Assembly (NCBI GenBank): GCA_023475265.1
Contig: JAMCWE010000051.1
Coordinates: 1-64,000, forward strand
Direction: 5' to 3'
DNA length: 64,000 nucleotides
Source of the DNA: Bacteroidota bacterium
Lineage (GTDB): Bacteria; Bacteroidota; Ignavibacteria; Ignavibacteriales; Ignavibacteriaceae
Part shown: piece after piece, positions 1-9,440 of the stretch
Layout of the letters: each line of letters begins with the position of its first letter
Numbering within the stretch: position 1 is the first letter of the stretch
Translations under genes and position numbers: made by a program
The notes under the pieces: generated by a model
Databases searched by the model: none
Told to the model about the DNA's origin: nothing
The model's input: only the letters and a program-made list of their open reading frames with translations

Positions 1-126
1 TTAATTAGAAAGGTTGGCAAAACCTATAAATATTACGTAACAGAATTTGGAAGACAAGTAATAATCACATGTTTGAAGTTGAAGAATTTAGTGATTATAC
101 CAAGCCTCAATTTTGTTAACGCCTAA
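1..126 (+). CDS. C-terminal fragment of a winged-helix-like protein
   Basis: An open frame runs from base 1 to a TAA at 124-126 and encodes the last 41 residues of a protein whose start lies outside the window. The fragment reads like the end of a winged-helix domain: a recognition-helix end (LIRKVGKTYKYYVTEFGRQV), where the KTYKYYVTEFGRQ stretch resembles the beta-wing and following helix of MarR/ArsR-like folds. Similar C-termini occur in some transposase-like and regulator-like proteins of this lineage. The fragment is too short to decide which. Nothing is known of its neighbours to the left. Confidence 0.45.
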   Translation, partial: LIRKVGKTYKYYVTEFGRQVIITCLKLKNLVIIPSLNFVNA

Positions 127-325
127 TCTATTTCTTGCCAGTTTTGGTTTTAATTTTATTGATAAGGTACTAATAAACATGACCCAAATTTACAATGAGT
201 CAGTCAAAAGAGTGTAGGTTCCTTTGTTTTTTGGCCGGGTTCAAAGCTTTTTTCGCATCTTTTAAAAAGTGCGGAAAACAGGAGGGAAGGGTTCTGTTTT
301 TACTGTTACATTTAATTAGAATTTA
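127..325. other. Non-coding gap with weak hairpins
   Basis: No gene is visible between the end of the fragment at 126 and the terminator at 326. The stretch contains a CGCA/TGCG-type hairpin near 254-273. Next to it is a weak 7-bp hairpin (AAAACAG at 275-281 with CTGTTTT at 294-300) followed by T residues. On the plus strand the second hairpin could be a poor intrinsic terminator for the leftmost gene. On the minus strand its loop is C-rich, somewhat like the small RNAs described at 4152 and 28376, but the sequence is not clearly related. Confidence 0.3.
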
Positions 326-362
326 AAAGAGATGACATCTATGAATAAGATGTCATCTCTTT
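326..362. terminator. Bidirectional intrinsic terminator
   Basis: A perfect 15-bp inverted repeat (326-340 with 348-362) with a 7-base loop lies six bases beyond the stop of the minus-strand tricorn-like gene. It is A/T-flanked on both sides, so it can end transcripts from either direction. Its main client is the tricorn-like gene. Confidence 0.8.
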
Positions 363-368
363 ATATAA

Positions 369-3300
369 TTATTTTTTTACAGGATAAGGTGGTTGTGGAG
401 GGAAAATAAATGGATGTTCCTTAATCTCTTTTAATACAGTTTCAATTGCCGTATCTAGTTGTGGATCTTTTCCTTGCATAACTGATGCCGGGTCGTTATC
501 AATTAAAATGTCCGGATCAGCGCCATGATTTTCTACCAGCCATTTCCCGCCGCGTCCGTAGAATCCATTGTTAGATTGTTCAACTCTTCCGTTATCGATT
601 GTAGCTTGTCCATTTAAAATTCCAGTTAGTCCGCCCCAAGATGGAACGCCAACAACTTTTCCTAATTTCCTTGCTTTAAAATCTTCAACAAATGCTTCCC
701 CATCCGAACCATTATACTCATTTGAGATTACAACAAATTGTCCGGTAGAAGTGCTGCCGGGATATCTGAAAGGCACCATTCCATGAAGTACATTGTAAGC
801 AGCCATTTGCCGTTCAAGTTTATCTATTAAGAAATATTCTGTCCACCCGCCGGAGTTACGGCGCATATCTAAGATCAATCCTTTTTTGTATCTGAATGCT
901 CTCCAAAATTTATCGAACTCACCAATTCCGCCAGCGCCCATTGCGTTAACATGCATATAGCCAACTTCGCCGTTAGTTTCTTTTAAAACTTTATGAATAT
1001 TGTCAGTTAACCACCTAAAGTAACGAAGCTGCGGATTATTTTTTATTGTTTCAACTTCATAAGTTCGCGCACCTTCAGATGACGGTTTATCATTTACAGT
1101 AACTGAAATTTTTTGTCCCGGAACCACTTGAAGATATTTAAAGTAGTCATCCGGAGCTTTTATTTCATTTCCATTGATTGCAATTAAGTAATCACCTTCT
1201 TTTAATTTAATATCAGGCCTGACCAATGGAGATTTAAGATTGAGATTATATTCCGTAGGTCCGTAAATTTTTTCAAACTTATAAAATTCAGAATTTTTTG
1301 TTTTGATTAAATCAGCGCCGAGCCATCCGGTGTAAACTTTCGATGTTGGTGCAGTCTCAGGCCCCATATCGCCGCCGCTAATATAAGTATGAGAAACGCT
1401 CAACTCACCAACAAGCTGAAGCAATACCCAATTTAAATCGTCTCGAGAAGTAATGTATGGAAGATAAGCTTTATATTTCTCGCCGAGAGCTTTCCAATCT
1501 AGACCAAACATTTTCGGATCGAAAAAGAAATCTCTATACCATCGCCATGTATCATTAAATATTTGATTCCATTCGGCTTCATAATTTATTTTATAAGACA
1601 TTCCATCAAGATTAAGTTTCTCGCCGATCTTTTTTGTATTAAATGCTTGATCAAAAGTGGTTGTATAAATATCATCCCCTTTTTGTAAAACAAGTTGTTC
1701 TCCGTTAATAGAAGTTTTGAAATCTTTAATCTTTTCATCAAGCGTTACTTCTTTTTTATCTTTCATATCAAAAATATGCAGATCCCATTTTGTAGCGCCG
1801 CCCGGTTTAAATATTTCCTCGTACTCCGCTTCAGTAAATTCTGGAACCGAGCACCATGCAACTCTGTTATAACCAGCTTTTAAATAAAAATAATTTCCAG
1901 GTTCTACCGGCAGCGGATATGTTCTTTTTTGAATTCCATCAATATCTATTCTAAATTCTTTTGATGGTTTAGGCTCGTCAGTTGTAACTGCATCTGAAAA
2001 TGGCGGCTGCTCTCCGGCTTGAAGCTGCACACACATGATTTGCTGCGGTGCATCAATTACATGATCATCTTCATAAAAGTCCATTTGAATATCAAAGTTT
2101 CTGCTTGAGAGATAATAAAGATATTTCCCATTAGCATCAAAAGTTGGATTTAAATTATCGAAGAAGTCATCAGTAATTGCATACTTTTTGTTTTGATCAA
2201 GATTATATAAATAAATTACACTGTTGCGGTTGTAATCAACAAAGCTGTAAGTAATCCATTTACTATCGGGCGACCAGTTATAATCACTTATTTCCCAATA
2301 GAATTCATCATTCTTCATTTGATTTGATTCATCAATCTTCACTAATTTTTTCGTTGCCACATCAATATAAAAAATTGCATAATCTTTATTGCCGAATAAA
2401 ATTTTCTTTCCATCCGGTGACCAGGCTAAATGATAATCGGTTCGATTTAGAGATGTTGTTAAAGCTGTCCAGCTTGCCTGCCGGTTTGGCTGGTCACCGC
2501 CTTCCGCTTTTTGAATATAAAGTTCATATTCTCCGGATTTATCTGAAAAAAATGCTACCCATTTTCCATCCGGCGAAAGCTGAGGATACATTTCTCGTGT
2601 TCCAGGAGTGTTTGAAAGATTTATCGTATTTCCTTTATCAGTTGGTACATTAAAAATATCTCCTCGTGCTTCAATTGCAACTTGTTTTCCATCGTTTGAA
2701 ACATTTACGTAATGAATATAATCTTTCGGATTAATTATTCTATCACGGAGTTCCCATTTATCCGAAGGAACTTCGACATCAATTTTTTTTTGTTGGTCTG
2801 TTTTTGTATCAAGCACATAAAGATAACCGTCATGGAGGTATGCAATTTGTTCATTATCATTTGATGGCATCATAACGTCAACATCGCTGTAATTTGTAAC
2901 TTGAGTAATTTCTTTTGTAGAAAGGTTTTCTTTATAGATATTTGCGATGCCGTTAGATTTGTCTGAAACAAAGTACATAAAATTTCCAATCCACATTGGA
3001 TAAGCGTTTTTGCCAACATAATTAGAAATGGGTGTAAATTTATTTTCTTTAAAATCGTACATCCAAATATCGCAGTACTGTCCGCCTTTATAGCGCTTCC
3101 AGTTATATTCTTCACGTCCTTTTCTTACATAAACAATTTTATTTCCATTGGGAGAAAAACTGCAGCGAACTCCACGATCCAACGGAAATCTTTCAGGTGC
3201 AGAACCGTCTTTATCAACAAAATAAAGGTTTGGATCGCGCATAATAAAATTTTCAAAAAAAGATCTGAAAACAATTTGTTTACCATCGGGAGTCCATGTT

Positions 3301-3638
3301 ACTACTTCAGCGCCGCCAGGATTATAAGTAATTCTTTTCGGTTCGCCGCCATCTGAAGGAATTAGATAAACATTATAAGAACCATCATAATTACCAGTAA
3401 ATGCAATTGATTTCCCATCGGGTGAAAATCTTGCGGAATATTCTGTACCGGGCGAAGTTGTTAATCTTGTAGCCGATCCACCAGCTGAATTAACAATCCA
3501 TAAATCTCCTTCATAAGTAAAAACTATTTTATCTTTATGAATAGTCGGATCTTTCATAAATCTGCCGACATCATTTGCGAACGTAATTTGAATTAAAAGC
3601 AGGAAGGATAAACTTAAACTGATGTAAAAATTTTTCAT
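369..3638 (-). CDS. Secreted tricorn-type S41 protease
   Basis: The predicted protein (about 1089 residues) is a tricorn protease homologue, normally an oligopeptide-degrading serine protease. It opens with a signal peptide (hydrophobic run SLSLSFLLLIQITFA), so it is exported. The N-terminal two thirds are WD40/PD40-like propeller repeats with recurrent SPDGK motifs. A tricorn C1 region follows, then a PDZ-like segment (near LKEGDYLIAINGNE) and the S41 core. The Ser-His pair of VSHTYISGG, the nucleophile serine in YNGSDGEAF (about residue 978) and the late glutamate in VENHGADPDI (about residue 1036) match the tricorn catalytic tetrad. I start at ATG 3638 because GGAGAG lies just upstream; a longer in-frame reading from TTG at 3650 would place that ribosome site inside the gene. 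It is monocistronic. Confidence 0.93.
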   Translation of the reverse strand: MKNFYISLSLSFLLLIQITFANDVGRFMKDPTIHKDKIVFTYEGDLWIVNSAGGSATRLTTSPGTEYSARFSPDGKSIAFTGNYDGSYNVYLIPSDGGEPKRITYNPGGAEVVTWTPDGKQIVFRSFFENFIMRDPNLYFVDKDGSAPERFPLDRGVRCSFSPNGNKIVYVRKGREEYNWKRYKGGQYCDIWMYDFKENKFTPISNYVGKNAYPMWIGNFMYFVSDKSNGIANIYKENLSTKEITQVTNYSDVDVMMPSNDNEQIAYLHDGYLYVLDTKTDQQKKIDVEVPSDKWELRDRIINPKDYIHYVNVSNDGKQVAIEARGDIFNVPTDKGNTINLSNTPGTREMYPQLSPDGKWVAFFSDKSGEYELYIQKAEGGDQPNRQASWTALTTSLNRTDYHLAWSPDGKKILFGNKDYAIFYIDVATKKLVKIDESNQMKNDEFYWEISDYNWSPDSKWITYSFVDYNRNSVIYLYNLDQNKKYAITDDFFDNLNPTFDANGKYLYYLSSRNFDIQMDFYEDDHVIDAPQQIMCVQLQAGEQPPFSDAVTTDEPKPSKEFRIDIDGIQKRTYPLPVEPGNYFYLKAGYNRVAWCSVPEFTEAEYEEIFKPGGATKWDLHIFDMKDKKEVTLDEKIKDFKTSINGEQLVLQKGDDIYTTTFDQAFNTKKIGEKLNLDGMSYKINYEAEWNQIFNDTWRWYRDFFFDPKMFGLDWKALGEKYKAYLPYITSRDDLNWVLLQLVGELSVSHTYISGGDMGPETAPTSKVYTGWLGADLIKTKNSEFYKFEKIYGPTEYNLNLKSPLVRPDIKLKEGDYLIAINGNEIKAPDDYFKYLQVVPGQKISVTVNDKPSSEGARTYEVETIKNNPQLRYFRWLTDNIHKVLKETNGEVGYMHVNAMGAGGIGEFDKFWRAFRYKKGLILDMRRNSGGWTEYFLIDKLERQMAAYNVLHGMVPFRYPGSTSTGQFVVISNEYNGSDGEAFVEDFKARKLGKVVGVPSWGGLTGILNGQATIDNGRVEQSNNGFYGRGGKWLVENHGADPDILIDNDPASVMQGKDPQLDTAIETVLKEIKEHPFIFPPQPPYPVKK

Positions 3639-3954
3639 GAAGCTCTCCAATAATTTTTAATCATTAAATTATTTTAAAAATAAATATAAAACCTCAACTT
3701 CATTAAAGTAACTCTGTAAAGATAATATCAATTATAGTAATTCTAATCCTATTTATTTTTTAAAAATATTGTTGAAATATTTTTATTGAAAATTTTGATT
3801 ATATCTTTTAAAAAGTGTACTGAGATTTATAAATGTTTAACAATGTAAATCATCAATTGATTTTAAACAAAATAAAAATTAATTTCGGTCAGTATTCATC
3901 TTGACCCTTTGGACTGGTCGAGTTTTTTATAATATTAAAAGAAAGGGGCCGGAA
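3639..3954. other. AT-rich divergent intergenic region
   Basis: This stretch separates the minus-strand tricorn-like gene from the plus-strand small membrane protein. It must hold both promoters. A TATAAT-like hexamer lies at 3928-3933, shortly before the small gene, but no well-spaced -35 partner is clear. I see no repeat, RNA gene or open frame with a ribosome site here. Confidence 0.4.
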
Positions 3955-4089
3955 ATGTTCTGGTTAAAGTTTAAGGAATTTGTAATAAATTATGACATGG
4001 TACTTTTCATGATTTTGGTAACCTTTGGTTGGGTTATTCTTTATACATTCTTCATCCTCTTATCAATGCTTTTCTTTTCTATCCACTAA
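3955..4089 (+). CDS. Small membrane protein, 44 residues
   Basis: ATG at 3955 is preceded by an AAGAAAGGGG ribosome site, and a 12-bp intrinsic hairpin lies 27 bases after the stop, so this short frame looks like a real gene. The product is MFWLKFKEFVINYDMVLF followed by one or two strongly hydrophobic helices (ILVTFGWVILYTFFILLSML). It has no recognisable domain. Upstream in-frame codons from 3901 would add 18 residues but would bury the ribosome site. The function is unknown. It stands alone between the divergent protease gene and the convergent carbamate kinase operon. Confidence 0.6.
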   Translation: MFWLKFKEFVINYDMVLFMILVTFGWVILYTFFILLSMLFFSIH

Positions 4090-4115
4090 ATTCTTTTTCT
4101 TGATAAGCTGATTTT

Positions 4116-4146
4116 AAGGTGATTTGATAATTTGTCAAATCACTTT
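4116..4146 (+). terminator. Intrinsic terminator of the small membrane gene
   Basis: A 12-bp stem (4116-4127 with 4135-4146, including one G-T pair) with a 7-base loop follows the 44-residue gene. The right arm ends in TTT. The repeat is almost symmetric, so it may also act on minus-strand transcripts that pass the small RNA at 4152. Confidence 0.6.
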
Positions 4147-4151
4147 AAAAA

Positions 4152-4231
4152 TTAAAAAGCCCAATGATCGGGCGACCACGGGCTTTAACTCTTTTTGTTC
4201 AAAAGGCAGGGGAGAACCTTTTGAAAGAGTC
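4152..4231 (-). ncRNA. Candidate small RNA with C-rich loop, copy 1
   Basis: On the minus strand this roughly 80-base stretch folds into a long hairpin. The lower stem ACUCUUU/AAAGAGU and upper stem CAAAAGG/CCUUUUG present the loop UUCUCCCCUG, and a strong terminator hairpin (GCCCG...UUGGGC) followed by U residues comes next. A paralogue lies at 28376-28457. The lower stem differs between the copies at two pairs, and both changes keep pairing (A-U to G-C and C-G to U-A). A promoter-like pair sits seven bases upstream. The exposed UCUCCCC is complementary to Shine-Dalgarno-type GGGGAGA, which suggests a trans-acting regulator. It also lies just beyond the end of the carbamate kinase operon and could serve as its terminator. 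I do not recognise a named family. Confidence 0.6.
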
Positions 4232-4237
4232 ATACCA

Positions 4238-4266
4238 AATTTATTCTTCAAATTATTTTTTTCCAA
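4238..4266 (-). promoter_or_regulatory. Promoter-like -35/-10 for small RNA copy 1
   Basis: On the minus strand TTGGAA (4266-4261) and TAAATT (4243-4238) are separated by exactly 17 bases. The predicted start falls at about 4231, the first base of the conserved RNA. The paralogous copy has the same geometry. Confidence 0.45.
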
Positions 4267-4345
4267 ACAAAAAATATTTTTTGCATTTTACTGTGACTTA
4301 ACTAACAAAAATAAGCGCAGTATTTGATCCACATTTTTTGTCAAG

Positions 4346-5443
4346 CTATTCGATTACAGTTCCTGCATTACCTTGTAGTGTTTCCTGGTACAAAGAGGAT
4401 TTTGTAATTAAAACTTTTTTACCGCCTCCTCTTAAAAAATTTATTGCAGCTTTTATTTTTGGCCCCATGCTGCCGGCAGGAAAATTATTTTTTTCATAAA
4501 GTTCTACAACTTGATTTAGTGTCAAATGTCTTAAATCTTTTTGATCCGGTTTTTGATAATTTAATTTAGCACCGTCTACATCTGTGAAGATTATTAATTC
4601 AACATCCAAATCCTCACCGTTATTTTTAGATTTATTCAGCAGCATAGTTCCCATTAAACTTGTAGCTAAATCTTTATCAACAACAGCTTCAATACCGGTA
4701 TAGATATTGAGTTTATTGCCCGGGACAAATTTCCGCGAATAGGTAATTCCATAATTACATTTATAAATTTCATTACCTTCTGAAATTTCATAATTAACTT
4801 TTTTTACCGGTATGCCGCCGCCGCCAACTGCAATTGGAATAATACCGGCTTTCATATTATTATAAATTACATCGATTTCTAAAATGTCAATCGGATTAGG
4901 AGACGGCACAACCCAGCGCCAAAGTTCTTCGCCCTGGTCATTCATTTTATAAAATTTCATTAAATGATCTTCTTCACTTTGTATCTTTAGCGCATCCTCT
5001 TTCAAATGTGCTGGACCAATAAATTTTGAAGGATTAGCAAAATCCGGATCGTTCTGATCAACAACTACTCTTGTTACAGTTTCCGCAACAACTCGATTTA
5101 TATTTAAGATGGCTAAATTATTTGTAAGCTGAGCCAGCATATAACCCATTGCGCCTTGAGTATCAGCATCACAAACATCTAATGGTAATAGATGGAGTAT
5201 TGGGCGTGAATATTCTGCGCGAAGAATAATATTCCCAACCTGCGGACCATTCCCATGAGTTAAAATAAAATAATCGTCTTGATCCTCTTTTATAATTTCC
5301 GCAAGCAGTTTACAAGTATCGGCGGTTCTTCGCCATTGTTCCGGTAGATCCGGTATAATTTGTTTTCCGGTTAACGGATCAACTTTTCCTGATGGAGAAA
5401 CTTCATTTCCACCGAGAGCGAATATTTTTAATTTTTTCGGCAT
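4346..5443 (-). CDS. arcC: Carbamate kinase (YqeA/ArcC type)
   Basis: Carbamate kinase makes ATP from carbamoyl phosphate and ADP, releasing ammonia and CO2; it is cytoplasmic. The protein has the amino-acid-kinase N-terminus FALGGNE, the THGNGPQVGN loop, a PIAVGGGGIP segment and a C-terminal FPAGSMGPKIKAA element. All are characteristic of ArcC/YqeA. At 365 residues it is longer than the usual 310 or so, with extra sequence around residues 150-185. It is the last gene of a minus-strand operon after the two xanthine dehydrogenase genes. In the E. coli yge cluster and in anaerobic purine-degrading clusters a carbamate kinase works with the YgeW carbamoyltransferase (here at 17265), which is why I assign it to purine energy conservation rather than arginine deimination. 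The start ATG at 5443 has no strong ribosome site. Confidence 0.93.
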   Translation of the reverse strand: MPKKLKIFALGGNEVSPSGKVDPLTGKQIIPDLPEQWRRTADTCKLLAEIIKEDQDDYFILTHGNGPQVGNIILRAEYSRPILHLLPLDVCDADTQGAMGYMLAQLTNNLAILNINRVVAETVTRVVVDQNDPDFANPSKFIGPAHLKEDALKIQSEEDHLMKFYKMNDQGEELWRWVVPSPNPIDILEIDVIYNNMKAGIIPIAVGGGGIPVKKVNYEISEGNEIYKCNYGITYSRKFVPGNKLNIYTGIEAVVDKDLATSLMGTMLLNKSKNNGEDLDVELIIFTDVDGAKLNYQKPDQKDLRHLTLNQVVELYEKNNFPAGSMGPKIKAAINFLRGGGKKVLITKSSLYQETLQGNAGTVIE

Positions 5444-5520
5444 AAAATTTAATTGATGTTTATGAGATAATTATTTGATGATTTTTTTTAAAAATTTTCT
5501 TTCCAATTCTTTAAATAAAA

Positions 5521-7806
5521 TTATGAAATGTTTGAAGATATTGGTTCGTTTAAATTAGAATAGAGTGAAAGTAAAACTTTTTCCGGAGTTAATGGAGCTG
5601 CTATTGGGAAAATATTATTCGGGCGAAATGCTTTCATCGCATTTATCAAGGCAAAGTAAACACCGATTCCATACATAAGAGGCGGCTCACCAATAGCTTT
5701 AGAATTAAATATTCCCATTGGATTGATAGAATTTTCTAAAAAATTAATTTCTATATTTTCCGGCGCAAAATGAACATCCGGAATTTTGTACGTTGAAAGT
5801 GAATCTGTTAACAATTTCCCTTGATCATTGTAAACTACGTCTTCAATTGTCATCCAGCCGAGTCCTTGAACTATTGCTCCTTCAGCTTGACCTTTATCTA
5901 TCACTTTGTCTAACGATTTTCCAAAATCATGTAAAACTTTTATAGAATCGATTTTGTAAATCCCTCTTAAGCAATCTAAAGTTACTTCTAAAACTGCCGT
6001 ACCGAATGAATAATATGCAAATGGATTTCCCTTAGAAGTTCCTTTATCAAAAGATATTCCCGGCGTAGCATATTGACTTTGTGAAGACAGATTTACTCTT
6101 TTCATAAAAGCAGATTTAATTACATCTTCCCATTTTAATTCTGTTGGTTTATCTATAATATAAACAAGCTCATCTTTTATATGAACGGAAATATTGTTTT
6201 CAATTTTTAATTCTTGTCTTATCGAACCTGTCAATCTGTCTCGAAGAGAATTGCAAGCTACTTCCAATGCTTTGCCGTTTAAATCAGCGCTGCTGCTTGC
6301 CGCTGTTGGAGAAGCATTAGCAATTCTTGTAGTATTTGATGATTCAATTTTCACTTTATTTATATTGATGGAGAAGATATTTGCTGCAATCTTTCTTAAT
6401 TTTTCATTTACCCCTTGGCCCATTTCTATTGCAGCGGTTGTAATTCCAACACTGCCATCTGAATAAATATGAACCAATGCGCTCGCTTGATTCATAAATG
6501 TATTTGTAAATGAAATTCCAAAACAAACCGGCATAACTGCAAAACCTTTTTTGGAAAGTATATTTGAATTATTAAATCTTTCTATTTTATTTTTAATCTC
6601 AGTTAATTGATATTTCTCATCGAGTTCAGTCCAGCATCTGCGTGCGTTTGAAGATTTAATTTTTTGTCCGTATGGAAATTCATCTCCTTCGTTTAATAAA
6701 TTTTTTCTCTGAATTATAAAAGGATCAATTCCCATTTTCTCGGCGGCTTTATAAATAGCTGCTTCCATTACAAACATTGCTTGTGGTCCGCCAAAGCCTC
6801 TAAAAGCAGTGTTAGGCGGAAGATTAGTTCTGCAGCAAAATCCGGTTGCTTTTACATTTGGAATAAAATAACTGTTTGTTGAATGGAAAAGAGTTCTATC
6901 TAGAATTGCCGGAGAAAGATCCGCAGAGGCTCCGGCATTCTGGTAAAATGTTACTTCGTAAGCCAGAATATTTCCTTCGTTCGTTAATCCAATTTTAAAA
7001 TCTGCCGAATAAGGATGACGCTTGCCGGTAACTTTAATATCTTCTTGGCGAGGTAGAACAAGCTTTACAGGTTTTTTCAATTTAAATGAAGCCAATGCTG
7101 CCATTGCTGCCCAAGCATTTGCTTGATCTTCCTTTCCTCCAAACCCTCCGCCTAATCTTGGAACATCAACTTCAATTTTGTTCATTGACAATCCGAGAAC
7201 TCTTGCAACAGTTCTTTGAACAACAGTGGGCCCCTGTGTTGAAGAATAAATCTTTACTCCGCCGCCTTCAGTAGGCATGGCGATAGCCCCTTGAGTTTCT
7301 AAATAAATATGTTCCTGTCCACTCGTTTCTGCTTTCCCGGATACAACTATGTCACAATTTTTCCATGCGCTTTCTACGTCACCTAAAGAAAACATTCGTG
7401 GGGGAATTATCAATTCTCCCTTAGCAAATGCTTCGCGAGGATCAATAATAAGTGGAAGATCTTCAATTTCAATTTTAATTTTTTCCCTTGCAAGTTTAGC
7501 AGTTGTTTGAGATTCTGCAACAATAATTGCAATAGGCTGACCGATAAAAGTAACCTCGTCTTTTGCTAACAATTCTTCATCAGGAATAATTCCTCCTATT
7601 TGATTTTCGCCAGGAATATCGTCTGATGTAAAAATTCCTTTTACTCCTGATAAACTTTTTATTTCTTCTAAATTTAACCTAAGAATTTTTCCGTGGGCTT
7701 TTGGTGAATAAAAAATCGATGCATAAAGTGTTCCTTCAGGTATAATCAAATCATCAACAAAATAAGATTCGCCGCGAACATGCTGGATCAAATCGTATCT
7801 GCTCAT
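5521..7806 (-). CDS. xdhB: Xanthine dehydrogenase, molybdopterin-binding subunit
   Basis: This 761-residue subunit carries the molybdenum site that hydroxylates purine rings such as hypoxanthine and xanthine. An N-terminal a/b-hammerhead domain (about residues 1-115) precedes the Moco-binding domain. The substrate-positioning arginine is in AFRGFGGPQ, and the catalytic glutamate is E707 in SKAIGEPPLMYG. Other Moco motifs are GGGFGGKE and EMGQGV. The size is typical of XdhB in bacteria with two-subunit enzymes (E. coli names the equivalent XdhA). GGAGGA lies just before the ATG, and the gene overlaps the stop of the upstream FeS/FAD gene by four bases, so translation is probably coupled. The FRGFGGPQ and GEPP motifs are those of true xanthine dehydrogenases, unlike the second Moco subunit at 23287. 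Confidence 0.93.
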   Translation of the reverse strand: MSRYDLIQHVRGESYFVDDLIIPEGTLYASIFYSPKAHGKILRLNLEEIKSLSGVKGIFTSDDIPGENQIGGIIPDEELLAKDEVTFIGQPIAIIVAESQTTAKLAREKIKIEIEDLPLIIDPREAFAKGELIIPPRMFSLGDVESAWKNCDIVVSGKAETSGQEHIYLETQGAIAMPTEGGGVKIYSSTQGPTVVQRTVARVLGLSMNKIEVDVPRLGGGFGGKEDQANAWAAMAALASFKLKKPVKLVLPRQEDIKVTGKRHPYSADFKIGLTNEGNILAYEVTFYQNAGASADLSPAILDRTLFHSTNSYFIPNVKATGFCCRTNLPPNTAFRGFGGPQAMFVMEAAIYKAAEKMGIDPFIIQRKNLLNEGDEFPYGQKIKSSNARRCWTELDEKYQLTEIKNKIERFNNSNILSKKGFAVMPVCFGISFTNTFMNQASALVHIYSDGSVGITTAAIEMGQGVNEKLRKIAANIFSININKVKIESSNTTRIANASPTAASSSADLNGKALEVACNSLRDRLTGSIRQELKIENNISVHIKDELVYIIDKPTELKWEDVIKSAFMKRVNLSSQSQYATPGISFDKGTSKGNPFAYYSFGTAVLEVTLDCLRGIYKIDSIKVLHDFGKSLDKVIDKGQAEGAIVQGLGWMTIEDVVYNDQGKLLTDSLSTYKIPDVHFAPENIEINFLENSINPMGIFNSKAIGEPPLMYGIGVYFALINAMKAFRPNNIFPIAAPLTPEKVLLSLYSNLNEPISSNIS

Positions 7807-9218
7807 ATAATTTCCTCCATAGCAATTTGTTCAGGAAAAAGCTTCAGGAAATGTGCAAATATTAATTGGCGAAGAAGCAATCTTTTATATTCTTCAGAAC
7901 CTCGAACATCGCTGATTGGAGAAATTTCCTTTTTTGTAAATTCAAACGCTTCATTAATTGTTTGAATCGTAATTTCTTTCCCAGTTAAGTAATTGGAAGT
8001 ACTTTCCAATAATAATGGATAAGGAGAAACGCCGCCTGCGGATATAGAAACGCTTTTTAAATGTTTATTTTCTTTTACCAAATATATTGCTGTGTTCACG
8101 CTTGCAATGTCAAGGTAAGTTCGTCTGGAAACTTTGTCAAAATTTATATAAGACTCTTTAGGAGGGATAGGGAATTTGACTAAATCCAAAATTTCATTCG
8201 GCATCTTATCAATTTGTTTGTATCCTTTATAAAATCGTTTCAAATTAACTTCTCTGGTTGAACTATCACTCTTAAATTGAAGTATCGATTTTAAAGCTAA
8301 GAAAAAAATTGTCATGTCACCGATTGGTGAAGCGTTGATAATATTGCCGCCAAGAGTAGCACGATTCCGTATTTGGTAAGAGCCGAATAATTCAAAATGA
8401 TTTTTTATTTCCGGGAAGTATTTTTGTAAAATTGAAGAATTCCGAATTTCATTAACCGTTGTATTTGCTTTTATATAAATGAAATTTCTATCCTCCCAAA
8501 TCTTTTGTGTTTTATTTGATGAAATTAATTCTATTCCTTTTTCTATAAGTTGATTTTCTTTTTGCAGAAATAAATCTGTACATCCGGCTGCAATAAAATT
8601 TTCTCCTGAAGAATAGATTCTAATTTCCTTATAATTTAATTCTTTAAGTCGTGCAGGAATTTCTAAAAAATATTCTGGAAGGAAATTATTTTCGACAAGA
8701 GTTTTTAAGGAATTATTTTCCAAATCTATTTTATTAAATAAATTCATTTCTAGAATTTCTATGGATCTTTTAATTGATGCGTAGCCGGTGCATCTGCAAA
8801 TATTCCCATCAATTGATTCCATCATTTCTTTATGATTAATATTTTTATTCATGAGGGAACCAGTAAGAGAAATAATGAATCCAGGGGTGCAAAAACCGCA
8901 TTGGCTCGCGCCTTCATCTACCATAACTTTTTGAATAGGAGTAAGTGTTGAGTTATTTAATCCTTCGATTGTAACAAGATGTTTCCCATTTAAAGCAGCA
9001 ACTGGTAGTAGACAGGAATTAATTGTTTTGTATTTAATTACATCTCCATTTAATTCGCCTAACAAAACTGTACAAGTGCCGCAATCTCCTTCACGGCAGC
9101 CTTCTTTTGTGCCGGATAAATGAAGTTGTTTACGGATTAAATCCAGTGCAGATGCTGCTGGATTCATTACGACTGAAATTAAATTTTGATTACATATAAA
9201 ATTTATATTTATTTCCAC
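7803..9218 (-). CDS. xdhA: Xanthine dehydrogenase, 2Fe-2S and FAD subunit
   Basis: The 471-residue protein passes electrons from the Mo site to NAD or another acceptor. Residues 1-160 form the two [2Fe-2S] domains: a plant-ferredoxin-type cluster with C41, C46, C49 and a fourth cysteine near 70, then a helical domain with CGFCTPG and CRCTGY. Residues of about 190-370 are the FAD-binding domain (GNIINASPIGD), followed by the CO-dehydrogenase flavoprotein C-terminal fold. This fused layout is the normal XdhA architecture. The start is GTG at 9218 with GGGGA upstream; no ATG fits. It is the first gene of the xdhA-xdhB-carbamate kinase operon and diverges from the ECF-like fusion gene at 9441. 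Confidence 0.92.
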   Translation of the reverse strand: MEININFICNQNLISVVMNPAASALDLIRKQLHLSGTKEGCREGDCGTCTVLLGELNGDVIKYKTINSCLLPVAALNGKHLVTIEGLNNSTLTPIQKVMVDEGASQCGFCTPGFIISLTGSLMNKNINHKEMMESIDGNICRCTGYASIKRSIEILEMNLFNKIDLENNSLKTLVENNFLPEYFLEIPARLKELNYKEIRIYSSGENFIAAGCTDLFLQKENQLIEKGIELISSNKTQKIWEDRNFIYIKANTTVNEIRNSSILQKYFPEIKNHFELFGSYQIRNRATLGGNIINASPIGDMTIFFLALKSILQFKSDSSTREVNLKRFYKGYKQIDKMPNEILDLVKFPIPPKESYINFDKVSRRTYLDIASVNTAIYLVKENKHLKSVSISAGGVSPYPLLLESTSNYLTGKEITIQTINEAFEFTKKEISPISDVRGSEEYKRLLLRQLIFAHFLKLFPEQIAMEEII

Positions 9219-9440
9219 TTTGTCCCCGTTAATAGCTGTGGAAAAATAAGTTTAAGTTGTTGAAGTTTCAAGTGGTATTATTGTAGGTTAATAAAAAAAG
9301 TTTATTTATTTGAATGATTATTTTACAAAAGATAAAATTCTTTACGCTAAATTATCATTTGTCTAAATGACTAAGAAAAAAATAATTTTTATATTAAACA
9401 GAAACAATTGTTAAAGATTAGGTTAAACAGGGAATAAATT

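Noticed and set aside
275-300. Third member of the C-rich-loop RNA family
   Set aside because: Only the general form (A/T stem, C-rich loop on the minus strand) is shared. The stem and loop sequences differ and no terminator with a U run follows.
4124-4327. 67-codon open frame on the plus strand
   Set aside because: It runs through the small-RNA repeat and its promoter, has no ribosome site and encodes a sequence of no recognisable type.
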